Source: Chromatium weissei
GTDB lineage: Bacteria > Pseudomonadota > Gammaproteobacteria > Chromatiales > Chromatiaceae
NCBI RefSeq assembly: GCF_016583765.1
Contig: NZ_NRRR01000006.1
Span: forward strand, 87,155 to 151,154
Direction of reading: 5' to 3'
DNA: 64,000 bases
Below the pieces are notes generated by a model, which was not told where the DNA came from, did no database searches, and saw only the letters and a list, made by a program, of their open reading frames with translations. A program made the translations under genes and the position numbers. Shown in pieces: positions 29,824 to 37,229 of this stretch. Every line of letters begins with the position of its first letter. Positions within the stretch are counted from its first letter, which is position 1.

Positions 29824-30765
29824 ATGTCATCCATTCCACCATTCTCCATTCACGGCATTCGCCCCGCATTAAAAGAATTGATTGCTCTGCGCGAACAGGC
29901 GCGATTGCTCGATCTCGCGCCGCGTGGGCGTGTGCTCGCCACGCGCAGCGGTGGACATTTGTCGCAGTTTCGTGGGCGCGGCATGGCATTTGAAGAATCA
30001 AGGGTTTATCAGCCCGGCGACGATCCGCGCCGCATGGACTGGCGCGTCACCGCACGAACCGGCACACCGCATCTCAAATTATTTCAAGAAGAACGCGAAC
30101 GCCCAGTTTGGCTACTCGTCGATCAAAGCGCGTCGATGCAATTCGGTAGCCGCGTCGCCTTCAAATCGGTCATTGCCGCGCAAGCAGCCGCGTTACTCGG
30201 CTGGGCAGCAGTGGATCGCGGCGATTGCGTGGGCGGATTGGTATTCGATGAAACGCGCTATTTGCAACAGCATCCGCGCACCCGCAGCACCGGATTATTG
30301 CCGCTGTTGGAACGCCTGAGCACCGCGCCAGCGCCATTCGAATGCAGCGGATGTCCATCGTTACCTCATGCGGCGATGCGCCTGTTTCGGCATTTACGCC
30401 CCGGCAGTTTGATCGCCGTGATCAGCGATTTTGCCGGCATTCAACGGGAACACAGCGGCTGGCTGGCACGACTGGCCAGCGGTCAAGAATTGCTGTTGAT
30501 TATGGTGAATGACCCGTTGGAAGCCGCACCGCCATCGCCCGGTCAATATCCAGTGACCGACGGACGACGCTGGCAGCGCCTGAATTTAACCAAAGAAAAA
30601 CAGCGCCTTACCTACCAAAGTCTATTTCAGCAACGCCTCGAAACCGTGCAACGGCTGGCGCATCGGCATCACGCGCACGTGTTGCGCTTGACCACACAAC
30701 AGCCGGTGGGCGCGGCGCTGGCGCGTGGTTTGGGTGCACGAATCAACGTGATGCCGAATGGATAG
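29824..30765 (+). CDS. DUF58 domain protein
   Basis: 313-residue protein of the DUF58 family. The signature is visible around residues 45-85: FRGRGMAFEESRVYQPGDDPRRMDWRVTAR, then a degenerate von Willebrand A fold beginning LLVDQSASM. DUF58 proteins usually stand directly after a MoxR AAA+ ATPase in operons with VWA proteins and are thought to help assemble or activate metalloenzymes or envelope complexes. Here no moxR precedes it. Stop overlaps the next start by 8 bases. Confidence 0.92.
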   Translation: MSSIPPFSIHGIRPALKELIALREQARLLDLAPRGRVLATRSGGHLSQFRGRGMAFEESRVYQPGDDPRRMDWRVTARTGTPHLKLFQEERERPVWLLVDQSASMQFGSRVAFKSVIAAQAAALLGWAAVDRGDCVGGLVFDETRYLQQHPRTRSTGLLPLLERLSTAPAPFECSGCPSLPHAAMRLFRHLRPGSLIAVISDFAGIQREHSGWLARLASGQELLLIMVNDPLEAAPPSPGQYPVTDGRRWQRLNLTKEKQRLTYQSLFQQRLETVQRLAHRHHAHVLRLTTQQPVGAALARGLGARINVMPNG

Positions 30766-31267
30766 CGCGATGATGCCGACTGCTGCTCCGCTCGATTTGC
30801 GCGATTGGCATGTGCCGGATGCGGTGTCGTGGTGGCCGCCCGCGCCCGGCTGGTGGCTGCTCGGCGGCATCGTGCTGATTGCCGTATCGCTACTGTTTTA
30901 TGCGAGCTGGCGCTGGTGGCGAAATCGCGCCAGCACTCGCGCCGCACTGCGACAACTCGCTGTATTGCGAATGGAATTCACGGCTGATGGCGATGTGCGG
31001 CAATTTGCGATTGGCGTGTCACAACTGCTGCGCCGTGTGGCGTTGACGCGCTTTCCACCCGCGGAAGTGGCTGGCTTGACCGGAACCGATTGGCTGGCAT
31101 TTCTGGATGCGACCGGCGGCAAGGGCGAATTTACTGCCAGCGCCGCTGGGCAATTGCTGATTGAAGCCGCGTATCGAACCGATGCAATCGGCGATTCCGA
31201 GCAGTTGCACCGACTCGCCGCCGCGTGGATTCGCCAACCTCAGAAATTGCGGAAATCGCCACGATGA
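30758..31267 (+). CDS. DUF4381 domain membrane protein
   Basis: 169 residues: short N-terminus with LRDWHVPDAVSWWPPAPGWW, a transmembrane helix (about 27-49) and a cytoplasmic alpha-helical domain with FAIGVSQLLRRVAL. This is the DUF4381 arrangement found between DUF58 and VWA genes in MoxR-type operons. It overlaps the DUF58 gene by 8 bases and the VWA gene by ATGA, so the three are translationally coupled. Confidence 0.9.
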   Translation: MDSAMMPTAAPLDLRDWHVPDAVSWWPPAPGWWLLGGIVLIAVSLLFYASWRWWRNRASTRAALRQLAVLRMEFTADGDVRQFAIGVSQLLRRVALTRFPPAEVAGLTGTDWLAFLDATGGKGEFTASAAGQLLIEAAYRTDAIGDSEQLHRLAAAWIRQPQKLRKSPR

Positions 31268-32244
31268 TGACTTTTGAATGGCCTTGGCTATTTTTGGCAT
31301 TACTGCTGCCGCTGCTGATGCGCTGGCTGCCGCCGATTCGTACTGAAATCGGTGCGGCGTTGTACTTGCCGTTGTGTGCGGAATTGCCAACCACTGCTGA
31401 TGTACCGTCCCCACGCAACCGTTCACAGTATTTGCTGATTGCGGGGCTGGCGTGGATGCTGTTGGTGATCGCCGCAGCGCGTCCGCAATGGCTGGGTGAA
31501 CCGGTGGGTTTACCGATTGCCGGACGCGATCTGCTGTTGGCGCTCGACATTTCCGGCAGCATGGCGCAGGAGGATTACGAATTGAACGGACGTGCAGTGT
31601 CACGGCTGGCCGCCGTGCAGGCAGTGGCGACGCGCTTTGTCGAACGGCGCAATCAGGATCGGCTCGGATTGATCGTGTTTGGCAGTCAAGCGTATTTGCA
31701 GACACCGCTGACCTTTGACGGCGCGACGGTGGCGACCATGCTCAATGACGCGGTGATTGGTTTGGCAGGGCGCGAAACCGCCATTGGTGACGCGATTGCA
31801 TTGGCAATCAAACGGTTGCGCGAGCAGCCCGACGGACAGCGCGTGCTGATTTTGCTCACCGATGGACAGAACACTGCCGGAACGCTCGCGCCGGTGGATG
31901 CCGCCAAACTCGCCGCACAAGCCGAAGTGCGCATTCACACCATCGGCATCGGTGGCGGTGAAGTCGGCATTCGCACGCCGTTTGGAATGCGGCTGTTGCG
32001 GCAAGGCAGCGATTTTGATGCGGCGACGCTCAAACAAATTGCCGAGATGACGGGCGGGCAATTTTTCACCGCCACCAACCGCGAGCAGTTGGAAGCGGTT
32101 TACAGCCAGCTCGATCAATTAGAACCGAATGCCCGCGATCAACGCACGTTTCGTCCGCACCGTGAATTATTCGTGTGGCCGGCTGCGGGCGCATTGTTAT
32201 TGAGCATTGGGCTGGCGCTGGTGACGCTGGGACGGCAACGATGA
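31264..32244 (+). CDS. VWA domain membrane protein (BatA-like)
   Basis: 326 residues starting at an ATG that overlaps the DUF4381 stop. Transmembrane helices near 5-22 and 55-75 precede a von Willebrand A domain (about 88-285) with a complete MIDAS metal site: LDISGSM (DxSxS), the conserved Thr region GLAGRETAIGD and LLTDGQN. A C-terminal helix (about 303-322) anchors it again. The layout is that of BatA. BatB/BatC-type VWA-TPR and BatD genes that normally follow are missing; a glycosyltransferase follows instead through another ATGA overlap. Confidence 0.92.
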   Translation: MMTFEWPWLFLALLLPLLMRWLPPIRTEIGAALYLPLCAELPTTADVPSPRNRSQYLLIAGLAWMLLVIAAARPQWLGEPVGLPIAGRDLLLALDISGSMAQEDYELNGRAVSRLAAVQAVATRFVERRNQDRLGLIVFGSQAYLQTPLTFDGATVATMLNDAVIGLAGRETAIGDAIALAIKRLREQPDGQRVLILLTDGQNTAGTLAPVDAAKLAAQAEVRIHTIGIGGGEVGIRTPFGMRLLRQGSDFDAATLKQIAEMTGGQFFTATNREQLEAVYSQLDQLEPNARDQRTFRPHRELFVWPAAGALLLSIGLALVTLGRQR

Positions 32245-33818
32245 AATGGATAATTGCGGTGATTGCCGCATTGACGGCGTGGCGGTTGAGCATCGCCGCG
32301 CTGTTGCCGGTAACGCAGGATGAAGCCTATTACTTTGATTGGGCGCGACATTTGGCGTGGGGCTATTTCGATCATCCGCCGGGCGTGGCGCTGCTCGGCG
32401 TGACGACTTGGCTAGAATCGGGTTCGGCGTTCGCAGCGCGGCTCGGCGGTATCAGCGCCGGAATGCTGACGTTGTGGCTGCTGGCGCGGTTTTATCGTCG
32501 ATGCGGATTGACCGAGCAGCGTGATGTCGTGCTGGCGCTGCTGCTGGTCGGAGCGACGTTGCCGGGGTTGATTGGCGGAGTCATCACCACGCCGGATACC
32601 GCATTGATGTTGGGTTGGGCGCTGGCGCTGCATGAAAGCGAACGGGCGCTGGCGGGTGACCGACGGCACTGGTTAACGGCGGGTGCAGCGATGGGGCTGG
32701 GACTGCTCGGTAAATACACGATGGTGTTGATTGGGCCGGTGGTGCTGTGGGCAATCATTCGCAGTGATTGGCGGGCGCTGCGCACTCCGTGGCCGTATTT
32801 GGGTGCGGTGCTGGCGCTGGTGGTGTTTGCACCAAACATCATTTGGAACGCCAATCACGACTGGCTGACGATGCGATTTCAGTTGGGTCACGGTTTATCG
32901 ACGGATGTCGGCGTAGTTGCGGCATTGCCACCGGCGACGATGGCGCTCGGTGAACGGTTCGCCAGTGTGGCCGAGTATTTGGCGACACAATTGGCGTTTT
33001 GGGGTGTGATTGCGCTGGTGCTGGTGCTGCGCTTGAATCCTTTTCAACTGCCTTTGTTTGATAAATCCCCCCCGCCCCCCCTTTTCCAAAGGGGGGAGAA
33101 CAAATCCAATTTGCTAAAGGGGGAGCACGAAAAGCCCCCCTTAGAAAAAGGGGGGTTGGGGGGATTTAACCACGCGCCACCGCTGTTATTCGCTGCCACG
33201 CTGTTTCCATTGGGATTTTTTGCGGTGATTGCGAGTTTCAGCTCGGTGGAGGCGAATTGGCCGGCGATGTATTTGTTGACGGCAGCACCGTTGTTGACGC
33301 TGTGGTTGCGAGACTGGCGATGTTGGTTGATCGGTGCGGCGGTGGCGAATGTGTTGTTGGTGACGGTGTACGCCGTTCATGCCGCGACGGGTGCGTTGCC
33401 GTTGCCGAATACGCTGAATCGAATTTTGCGCGAGACGCACGGTTTTGCGGAGTTGGCGGAGCTTGTCGACACGCTGAATGCGCCGGTGTTTGCAGATCGC
33501 TATCAAACGACGGCGTTGTTGCGTTTTTATCAACCAGCGCGAGCAATTAGTCAGTGGCCGGAATTGAGTCGTCCATCAGAATATCTGCGCGGTGAGATCG
33601 CTCCGCGAGTGGAACCGGCGACGCTGCAACAGCCATTTTGGTTGGTGACCCGACGAGCGATTCCGCCAGCGTTGACGGGTTTTGTGTGTACGACGGAACG
33701 GCGTGTGTTTGATTGTGCGCTGCTGCCGGTGCAGGAAACGACGCTTGCGCCCTGTCCACGCCCGTTGCATGTGTGGCAGTTGTATCGTTACGAGCGTGCA
33801 CCAAATTCCGTGCATTAG
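32241..33818 (+). CDS. Membrane glycosyltransferase, GT39/ArnT (PMT) family
   Basis: 525-residue integral membrane protein with about ten hydrophobic segments. The N-terminal catalytic loop QDEAYYFDWARHLAWGYFDHPP is the acidic first-loop signature of the dolichyl/undecaprenyl-phosphate-sugar dependent PMT family, so it probably moves a lipid-linked sugar to an envelope acceptor. Start ATG overlaps the VWA stop (ATGA). About residues 272-310 are encoded by a palindromic GC-rich repeat (separate entry), giving a charged Gly/Pro/Lys loop (KPPLEKGGLGGF) not belonging to the family. The frame stays open through the insert, so the protein may still work if this falls in a loop. Confidence 0.85.
   Translation: MKWIIAVIAALTAWRLSIAALLPVTQDEAYYFDWARHLAWGYFDHPPGVALLGVTTWLESGSAFAARLGGISAGMLTLWLLARFYRRCGLTEQRDVVLALLLVGATLPGLIGGVITTPDTALMLGWALALHESERALAGDRRHWLTAGAAMGLGLLGKYTMVLIGPVVLWAIIRSDWRALRTPWPYLGAVLALVVFAPNIIWNANHDWLTMRFQLGHGLSTDVGVVAALPPATMALGERFASVAEYLATQLAFWGVIALVLVLRLNPFQLPLFDKSPPPPLFQRGENKSNLLKGEHEKPPLEKGGLGGFNHAPPLLFAATLFPLGFFAVIASFSSVEANWPAMYLLTAAPLLTLWLRDWRCWLIGAAVANVLLVTVYAVHAATGALPLPNTLNRILRETHGFAELAELVDTLNAPVFADRYQTTALLRFYQPARAISQWPELSRPSEYLRGEIAPRVEPATLQQPFWLVTRRAIPPALTGFVCTTERRVFDCALLPVQETTLAPCPRPLHVWQLYRYERAPNSVH
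33060..33170. repeat. Palindromic C6/G6 repeat element inserted in frame
   Basis: Outer arms TAAATCCCCCC (left) and GGGGGGATTTAA (right) enclose two internal hairpins: CCCCCCCttttccaaaGGGGGG and GCCCCCCttagaaaaaGGGGGG. The roughly 110-bp element is coding in this gene and translates to the tell-tale PPLEKGGLGG string. Homologous GC-rich palindromes are dispersed in many cyanobacterial and sulfur-bacterial genomes. Confidence 0.85.
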
Positions 33819-33821
33819 ACG

Positions 33822-33849
33822 AAAAAAAAGGCGGTATCACCGCCTTTTT
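33822..33849. terminator. Bidirectional rho-independent terminator
   Basis: Eight A residues, stem AGGCGG / CCGCCT with loop TATCA, then five T residues, between the convergent glycosyltransferase gene and the small gene ending at 33870. Confidence 0.88.
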
Positions 33850-33869
33850 CAGACTCGCTTGCGGCGATT

Positions 33870-34067
33870 CTAATCCTTGACCCATTCACCAAAGTTCTCG
33901 GTATTTTTTTCTTCGCCATCGCCATAACCGGCTTCATAGGCTTCAGTCAAACGTTGGTCTTCGCGCTTGGGATTCTGGAGAAAGCCACATTGCCAGCCTT
34001 GGATGTATTCGTCATCGACACCGAGTTGTTCCATTTTAGTGACGGTATCGTAGTAAAACTGGTTCAT
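33870..34067 (-). CDS. Small conserved protein of unknown function
   Basis: 65 residues from ATG 34067, which has GGAG 8 bases upstream; the longer open frame to 34145 lacks support. Strongly acidic, with YYDTVTKMEQLGVDDEYIQGWQCGFLQNPKREDQRLTEAYEAGYGDG: two G-x-x-x-G/YxxGY-like helical repeats. The spacing of the GWxxG and AYxxGYxDG elements is faintly like ribosome modulation factor, but the Arg-rich character of RMF is missing. I do not recognise a named family. Divergent from the 200-residue gene at 34189. Confidence 0.72.
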   Translation of the reverse strand: MNQFYYDTVTKMEQLGVDDEYIQGWQCGFLQNPKREDQRLTEAYEAGYGDGEEKNTENFGEWVKD

Positions 34068-34188
34068 TTTCCGGTCTCCGCGCAATTTTCGATTGTTGTA
34101 TGTGGTCGGCACATAAGAATACAGCGTTAGTCTAATAGGCGACAAGCAGACTGGGGTTGCCGTTCAACCATTTCAAAATAGGTGCGAC

Positions 34189-34791
34189 ATGCTTCTTAAC
34201 GTCATCATCGATACGAATACGCATTCCATTCGCGTACCGGACGCACTGATCAATCAAGCTGAAGATTTTTATGCGCAACTTGACCGCGATATGGCGGGCG
34301 GTTGGCAGATGAGCCGAGCGTGGGTGGAAATTCCAAACGCGCAGCAACGCGCTCAGATTGTCGCAGACAAGTTGTTGACGGCATTGGAGGCCGGCAATGA
34401 AAAGCTGGGTTTATTGATGGCAGGTTATCTGCTGGCGCGCTTATCGGAATTGGTCGCAGTGACGTTGGACACGCAGGGCGACATGCAAAATCATCAATTT
34501 ACGTTTGCAACGAAGAATGAAACGCCAAATGAAGCGATTGATGAAACAGTTGCAGCGAGACCTGTCGCGCCGGAACGTCGTACGAGATTGAATAAAATGG
34601 AGGCAATGGCACAAACGGGACGCGAGATCACGCCGGTCTTTCGCGTGGGGCGCGGATTTCGCTTTTCGGTATTCGATCAGGCAAGCAATTCTTGGCAAGA
34701 TGCGCCGCTCAGTGCGACGGAAGCAGAAGCAAATGCGTTGCGACAAATTGCATTCAAAGCGCGTTACGAAGCCTTATGTCAATTCGCCTGA
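34189..34791 (+). CDS. Conserved protein of unknown function
   Basis: 200-residue soluble protein. N-terminal part (about 1-95: NVIIDTNTHSIRVPDALINQAEDFYAQLDRDMAGGWQMSR...) looks like a compact folded domain; a variable linker (about 96-145) leads to a C-terminal stretch (about 146-200: PVFRVGRGFRFSVFDQASNSW...) that could be a small beta module. No membrane segment or catalytic motif. AGGTG precedes the ATG. I recall similar N-termini in other gammaproteobacteria but no function. Confidence 0.75.
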   Translation: MLLNVIIDTNTHSIRVPDALINQAEDFYAQLDRDMAGGWQMSRAWVEIPNAQQRAQIVADKLLTALEAGNEKLGLLMAGYLLARLSELVAVTLDTQGDMQNHQFTFATKNETPNEAIDETVAARPVAPERRTRLNKMEAMAQTGREITPVFRVGRGFRFSVFDQASNSWQDAPLSATEAEANALRQIAFKARYEALCQFA

Positions 34792-34829
34792 CGCACAGTT
34801 TGCATCGGCAGTTGGCAGCGGAAAATGTG

Positions 34830-34857
34830 CTGTTGACTGATTGCTGATCATTGACAA
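34830..34857. repeat. Degenerate copy of the TGACAACTG-type intergenic repeat
   Basis: TGTTGACTGATTGCTG...TTGACAAC carries the same word set as the copies at 29.73 kb and 49.55 kb, without long perfect arms. The 34792-34999 gap otherwise holds only the tRNA terminator. Confidence 0.4.
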
Positions 34858-34960
34858 CTTTCTTCAATTTTCACGGGTTCATTTCAACGCGCTCAGAACG
34901 AACAGGCGAGAAATCACCTAAATAAAGCATTCAAAAACAGTTGTCTATGACGATTCCAAT

Positions 34961-34990
34961 AAAAAAGGCTCGCTAAATAGCGAGCCTTTT
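34961..34990 (-). terminator. Terminator of the tRNA-Leu transcript
   Basis: Stem AAGGCTCGCTA / TAGCGAGCCTT with a short AAA/TTT loop and T-run on the minus strand, 10 bases beyond the encoded CCA end of tRNA-Leu. Confidence 0.85.
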
Positions 34991-34999
34991 CTTTTTGCT

Positions 35000-35084
35000 T
35001 GGTGCCCGGAGCCGGGGTCGAACCGGCATGACCGAAGTCGAGGGATTTTAAGTCCCTTGCGTCTACCAATTTCGCCATCCGGGC
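35000..35084 (-). tRNA. tRNA-Leu (anticodon TAA)
   Basis: Class II tRNA of 85 nt including an encoded CCA. Acceptor GCCCGGA pairs with TCCGGGC; D-arm TGGCGAAATTGGTAGACGC; anticodon stem AGGGA/TCCCT with loop CTTAAAA giving anticodon TAA for UUA; long variable arm; T-arm GCCGGTTCGACCCCGGC. Discriminator A as required for leucine. Confidence 0.97.
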
Positions 35085-35105
35085 AATTGATTTTGTGACG
35101 CGAAA

Positions 35106-35134
35106 AGATAACAGCTCAGACGATTTATGCGCAA
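35106..35134 (-). promoter_or_regulatory. Predicted sigma70 promoter of tRNA-Leu
   Basis: On the minus strand TTGCGC (-35) and TTATCT (-10) are spaced by 17 bases, with the tRNA 5' end 21 bases past the -10 box. Confidence 0.5.
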
Positions 35135-35202
35135 GCAAAACGCTTAAATTAAATCACTCACGGCTTTGAAGTCTTGTGATTGGCGTTGTATCTGCTGCGA
35201 TG

Positions 35203-35211
35203 TGCTATGCT
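35203..35211 (+). promoter_or_regulatory. Extended -10 element upstream of infA
   Basis: TGCTATGCT (TGn plus TATGCT) lies about 50 bases before the infA start. No good -35 at standard spacing, as is common for extended -10 promoters. Confidence 0.4.
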
Positions 35212-35261
35212 TTCGCCGCTTTAAGAACCGCCTTTTTTGCCCACTTCAAGAACAGATTGCT

Positions 35262-35480
35262 ATGTCAAAAGATGATGTTATTCAAATGGAAGGCACGGTG
35301 ACGGAAACCCTGCCCAATACCGTATTTCGAGTTGAACTCGAAAATGGTCACACGGTGACTGCGCACATTTCCGGCAAGATGCGCAAACATTACATTCGCA
35401 TTCTCACCGGCGATAAAGTCACTGTTGAATTAACGCCTTACGATCTCACCAAAGGTCGCATCGTGTATCGTGCCCGCTGA
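35262..35480 (+). CDS. infA: Translation initiation factor IF-1
   Basis: 72-residue OB-fold protein that binds the ribosomal A site with IF-2 and IF-3. [13 protein letters not shown], the [14 protein letters not shown] core and [10 protein letters not shown] end are the canonical IF-1 sequence. The ATG at 35262 gives the standard length; the open frame upstream to 35166 is not conserved. It has its own likely extended -10 promoter. Confidence 0.98.
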   Translation: MSKDDVIQMEGTVTETLPNTVFRVELENGHTVTAHISGKMRKHYIRILTGDKVTVELTPYDLTKGRIVYRAR

Positions 35481-35496
35481 TGCGCGCCACGCACGA

Positions 35497-36579
35497 TTAC
35501 CGTCCCCACAGCACCTGATCCACGTACTGCTTCACCTTGCGATGTGCTGGCGTGTCGAGCGTCGTAAATTGCAAGTTCGTACGATAGCTATCTTGACCGC
35601 CGCGTGTGCGCAGCACTCGTGCATAAACCTCCACCGGATAATCTGCGCCGATGTCCGGCATCAACGACATCAGAATTTCCGAATACGGCGGCAAGATCAG
35701 CGGCAAATCGGCGCTCATGCCGTCATAACTCAGATCGTTGACCTTGCCGATAAACCGCTCGCTGAGAACCTTTTTCGCCTCAACTTTGCGGAAAAAAATC
35801 GGAAAATCAACGACGATACGCGGTGAACGGCGAATCTCAACTTCAGGCACCACGAGCAGCCGCGGTGTCATCACTGCTTTCAATTCGTACAACGTGACCG
35901 GCTGGGCTTTGCCTTTCACCATCACATCATTGACCGCACCGACTTGAATCTGAGATTTCGCAAGGTGATAACTGTTTTCGCTGATTAACACCTGACCGCG
36001 CAAGCTGTAACCCTCAATGCGCGCTGCAAGATTGACTGGATCACCAATGACTGTGTATTCGCTATACAACTGCGACCCAAAACTTCCCGCCATGACCTCG
36101 CCAGTGCTGATGCCAATGCCCGCGTAAATGCTCGGTTCACCACGTTCTTGACTGCGCCAGTTCATCTCGGCAATGGCCTGCTGCATTTCTACTGCACAAG
36201 TCAATGCCCGTAATAAATCGTCAGAATGCGGATTCGGAATGCCGAACAGCGCCATCACCGAGTCACCCATAAATTTATCAACCACGCCGTTGTGACGCGT
36301 CACCAACTGCGCCATCAACCCGTAAAAACGGTTGAGTAGTCCGGTCATCACCGACATCGGCAATGACTCCATCAGCGCGGTAAATCCACGCAAATCGACA
36401 ATTAAAATGGTGACCTCAGTTCGCATCACGGGCTGGGATTCCAATAAAAAAGCATCTAAAGAAGGTGTGAGACGCTCGCGTACAGCGGCATCGAGAGATG
36501 CCGATGGTGACGAGCCACAAATCTCGGTAATCACCTCACTCACACGCGTTAAAAGTATGTTTCGATCAGGATGCTGCAT
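35497..36579 (-). CDS. Class III adenylate/guanylate cyclase fused to a PilZ domain
   Basis: 360-residue cytoplasmic protein. Residues about 50-235 are a class III nucleotide cyclase: metal-binding Asp in VDLRGF, second Asp in DKFMGDSVMALFG with the adenine-selecting Lys, and VIGDPVNLAARIEG with the Asp, Asn and Arg used for base choice and transition state; the pattern favours ATP. Residues about 246-355 look like PilZ: RRSPR (RxxxR) followed by DLSYDGMS (D/NxSxxG), the two c-di-GMP-binding motifs. Binding of c-di-GMP to control cAMP synthesis is a reasonable inference. No membrane segment. Convergent with infA; a CRP-like partner is not in the window. Confidence 0.88.
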   Translation of the reverse strand: MQHPDRNILLTRVSEVITEICGSSPSASLDAAVRERLTPSLDAFLLESQPVMRTEVTILIVDLRGFTALMESLPMSVMTGLLNRFYGLMAQLVTRHNGVVDKFMGDSVMALFGIPNPHSDDLLRALTCAVEMQQAIAEMNWRSQERGEPSIYAGIGISTGEVMAGSFGSQLYSEYTVIGDPVNLAARIEGYSLRGQVLISENSYHLAKSQIQVGAVNDVMVKGKAQPVTLYELKAVMTPRLLVVPEVEIRRSPRIVVDFPIFFRKVEAKKVLSERFIGKVNDLSYDGMSADLPLILPPYSEILMSLMPDIGADYPVEVYARVLRTRGGQDSYRTNLQFTTLDTPAHRKVKQYVDQVLWGR

Positions 36580-36714
36580 CGCGGTTTACCGATTCCATTA
36601 CCATAAATTGACAAATTTCATAGGTTTTAGCGCGTCATTCCGCTCATGCTAACTGTTATGGCATTACTGCCACCGCGGCGTGGCATTCGCAATCATTCTG
36701 CTGAGATCGCAAAC

Positions 36715-37143
36715 ATGGATCAATTCACTCGAAATTATAGTCTCGCACTGGGCATCATCGTCATCATTGCACTTGCCTTGTGGTTGAAAGCCAGTTGGCA
36801 GCCGCAGGTGTGGGAAATCAACGCGATGCTGGAATCTGATAAACAGCTTTCCACCTATCCTTATCAATTCAAATTGCGCTCGTTAGACAATGGCGTTGCC
36901 GTCTTATCAACACCACGCTCACCAGAATTTCCTGCAATGCGTTTTTTAGAAATTATTCATCCGCAACTTGCGGATAAAGCTCAGGATGATCCGGCAATGA
37001 TTGCCGCACAACAGGAATTAATTGACCATCAAAAGCGCGCAATGGGTTTGATGCTGGCGCAGCCCGGTGTCACGAAAGTGGATTGGGAATTGGATGTACG
37101 CTGGTTAGCCGATCACGGTATTCACAGTTCAAACAATCCTTAA
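36715..37143 (+). CDS. Membrane-anchored conserved protein of unknown function
   Basis: 142 residues from ATG 36715: short N-terminus, one transmembrane helix (about 8-28) and a periplasmic domain containing YPYQFKLRSLDNGVAVLSTPRSPE and RFLEIIHPQL. The longer frame from 36646 adds an Arg-rich stretch before the helix and is less likely. No catalytic motif recognised. It ends 86 bases before the carboxynorspermidine decarboxylase start. Confidence 0.7.
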   Translation: MDQFTRNYSLALGIIVIIALALWLKASWQPQVWEINAMLESDKQLSTYPYQFKLRSLDNGVAVLSTPRSPEFPAMRFLEIIHPQLADKAQDDPAMIAAQQELIDHQKRAMGLMLAQPGVTKVDWELDVRWLADHGIHSSNNP

Positions 37144-37229
37144 ATCGTCGCGCCAGCGCCGCGCTGTCAATACACGACATGACGGCAGCGCGTTTTGCGC
37201 ACAGCAATGCAGCAGTCCAAGATAGAACG

